This document shows positions 62,811 through 64,000 of a stretch of DNA of 64,000 nt, piece after piece. Origin of the DNA: Iodobacter ciconiae. GTDB taxonomy: Bacteria; Pseudomonadota; Gammaproteobacteria; Burkholderiales; Chitinibacteraceae. The stretch covers positions 62,001-126,000 of the forward strand of contig NZ_CP034433.1 of assembly GCF_003952345.1 (NCBI RefSeq), written 5' to 3'. The position numbers and the translations under genes are program-made. Below the pieces are notes generated by a model that saw only the letters and a list, made by a program, of their open reading frames with translations, was not told the origin of the DNA and made no database searches. Every line of letters starts with the position of its first letter. The stretch's first letter is position 1.

Positions 62811-63551
62811 ATGCTGCCGCAACAAAAACTACTGGTTCTCCGTCCTGATGCAGACAGTGCTACGCCTCTTTATTTACAGCTGGGTCATAAGCTGGCCGCC
62901 GCAATTCATGCGGGGTTCTGGCTGGCAGATGAGCCTTTGCCCTCAGAGCGTAATTTATGCGAGATCCTTGGGGTTTCCAGGGTGACCGCCAGAAAAGCGC
63001 TGGATATTTTACTGGCAGATGGATTGATTATCCGCCGCCACGGGGCGGGAACTTATATCACTCCGAAACTTGAGCAGCCACTTAATAAGCTGACAAATTT
63101 ATCCGAAATGCTGATTCAGCGTGGCTTTACCCCCGGCTCGCGCTGGATAAAACGCGAGGTGGTGCTGGCTAATACGGAAGAGCAACTGAAACTCAATCTT
63201 TCTTCGAGTAGCCGTGTCAGCCGCCTGCAACGGGTGCGGATGGCCAATGATGTGGTCATGGCGCTGGAAGAAACCACCCTGCCATTTGCTCTGGTGCCTG
63301 ATCCAAATTTGGTGGGCGATTCCTTATACGCTTATATGCGCAGCGCTCGTTTGTCTGTTGTACGTGCGATACAAAACATCGCAGCAATCAACGCAACTCA
63401 GGCTATTTCGGATTTAGTTGATGTTGCACCAGGCGATGCAATGTTGCATTTAACCCGTATCGGCTATCTGGACAACGGCACGGCGATTGAGCTGACCCAT
63501 TCCTATTTTCGCAATGATTACTACGATTTTGTAGTGGAGCTGAATAAGTAA
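62811..63551 (+). CDS. GntR/HutC-family regulator with UTRA domain (NagR/PhnF type)
   Basis: 246 residues. Winged helix at ~20-75 with PLPSERNLCEILGVSRVTAR and DGLIIRRHGAGTYITP; UTRA effector domain from ~90 with LSEMLIQRGFTPGSRWI and IELTHSYFRNDYYDFVVEL at the end. UTRA members sense phosphosugars such as GlcN-6-P or GlcNAc-6-P. AGAGG precedes the ATG at 62811. It lies 20 bases after the kinase in the same transcript and probably binds the AATTGGTA repeats upstream. Confidence 0.9.
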   Translation: MLPQQKLLVLRPDADSATPLYLQLGHKLAAAIHAGFWLADEPLPSERNLCEILGVSRVTARKALDILLADGLIIRRHGAGTYITPKLEQPLNKLTNLSEMLIQRGFTPGSRWIKREVVLANTEEQLKLNLSSSSRVSRLQRVRMANDVVMALEETTLPFALVPDPNLVGDSLYAYMRSARLSVVRAIQNIAAINATQAISDLVDVAPGDAMLHLTRIGYLDNGTAIELTHSYFRNDYYDFVVELNK

Positions 63552-64000
63552 GTATTTGTTATATAGATATATATCTGCTCTTTTGTTTCGTAGTTTTGGA
63601 TGCCGGCTCTTTGTTGTTGCCTACATTTTGTTTTTGTGGGCCATTTCCCTTCCCTTCCGCCTGTCCGCTCCCTGTGCCACTTTCCTTTTCTATTGGCTAT
63701 TCACCGGCACGTTAATTTGTTGTAATCTGAGTCTGTGTAGGTAAAAACACTAAGTCCAGTTTTCGGTATTTTTTTTATGGTGAACGGCTAAAAATCCTTA
63801 TTTAAAGCGGCTTTTGCCCTGCTTGTTACCCAGGGTGTTGATACCACTTTCGGTCTGGGTACTAAACTACTTGTCGTCAGGTAAGGCAGGTTCTGCCCGG
63901 CAAAGAGGCGTTGTTCCTGTTTTTTAGCTGATTGACGTATGACATAAATTTTTATGCTGGTTGCTGTGCCTGTTTTTTTTGGGTGCCAATGCAAACGATT
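63552..64000. other. End of window: no gene supported
   Basis: 449 bases after the GntR gene. A minus-strand stretch from the right edge (63788 to 64000) could be the 3' end of a gene that continues outside, but no frame shows family features, so it is left uncalled. No terminator stands out after the regulator. Confidence 0.4.

Noticed and set aside
63788..64000. A minus-strand stretch from the right window edge that could be the end of a gene
   Set aside because: The three frames each break, and no family features can be seen in the ~200 bases available.
1..64000. CRISPR array, tRNA or rRNA genes
   Set aside because: No regularly spaced direct repeats and no tRNA-like acceptor/T-loop patterns were seen in the intergenic regions. 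Short tRNA-like pieces could have escaped reading by eye.

Overview
The window looks like chromosome of a Gram-negative betaproteobacterium, most likely a Neisseriales/Chromobacteriaceae-type organism. The evidence is ubiquinone genes (ubiC, ubiA, a UbiH-type hydroxylase), an outer-membrane TonB-dependent receptor, lipoproteins and Spy-like periplasmic proteins, cysB next to sulfur assimilation genes, and dense small intergenic repeats. The genus is an inference from gene content only; no database search was possible. I saw no rRNA, tRNA or CRISPR array.

Layout. 1-4.3 kb: 3' end of an M60-type metalloprotease, a decayed LysR regulator, a monooxygenase and a DJ-1/PfpI gene, and a divergent AraC regulator. 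4.3-12.8 kb: a FAD oxidoreductase, then glycogen metabolism (glgC, glgA, glgP) interleaved with intergenic repeats, then a NUDIX hydrolase. 12.8-17.4 kb: an exported unknown protein, then a 2.3-kb accessory segment at the 3' end of ubiA, then ubiA-ubiC. 17.5-22.6 kb: a frameshifted solute-binding protein, a GNAT enzyme, a Spy-like protein with a two-component system, and RidA. 23.1-29.9 kb: an M16 peptidase and a YbbAP-type ABC transporter divergent from tesA. 29.9-38.9 kb: a TonB-dependent receptor, a frameshifted GH13 amylase and a large HD-GYP sensor. 39.3-45.3 kb: bioF, bioH, an HslJ-like lipoprotein, rlmD and an iron alcohol dehydrogenase. 45.5-53 kb: DUF502, a MetR-like regulator, a GAF protein, a decayed UPF0158 gene, a UbiH-type hydroxylase, pepP and a YebC-type regulator. 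53.4-64 kb: ohr/ohrR, an exonuclease, small membrane and lipoprotein genes, cysB divergent from tauE-cysH, and a GlcNAc-type kinase with its GntR regulator.

The most notable region is 13.5-16.0 kb. A 100-bp direct repeat (98 of 100 identical by my reading) duplicates the 3' end of ubiA and flanks 2.3 kb carrying three genes in the order mntA-hepT-KAP NTPase. The insert rebuilds ubiA with a different C-terminal tail and leaves the displaced old end on the far side. It carries no integrase. The pair has the exact catalytic motifs of the HEPN/MNT toxin-antitoxin, and the KAP NTPase follows it in the same direction, so this is a candidate compact defence or addiction cassette using ubiA as a docking site.

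A second theme is non-coding mobile DNA. A roughly 106-333 bp element with imperfect terminal inverted repeats (here called R1) occurs five times: between glgA and glgP, inside the two-component operon, on both sides of bioH in opposite orientation, and as a deletion derivative between pepP and the UbiH-type gene. A separate palindromic family (R2, containing CCTTGAACCACAGAG) clusters around the glg genes. Four genes are visibly decayed or frameshifted: LysR, the solute-binding protein, the GH13 amylase and UPF0158.
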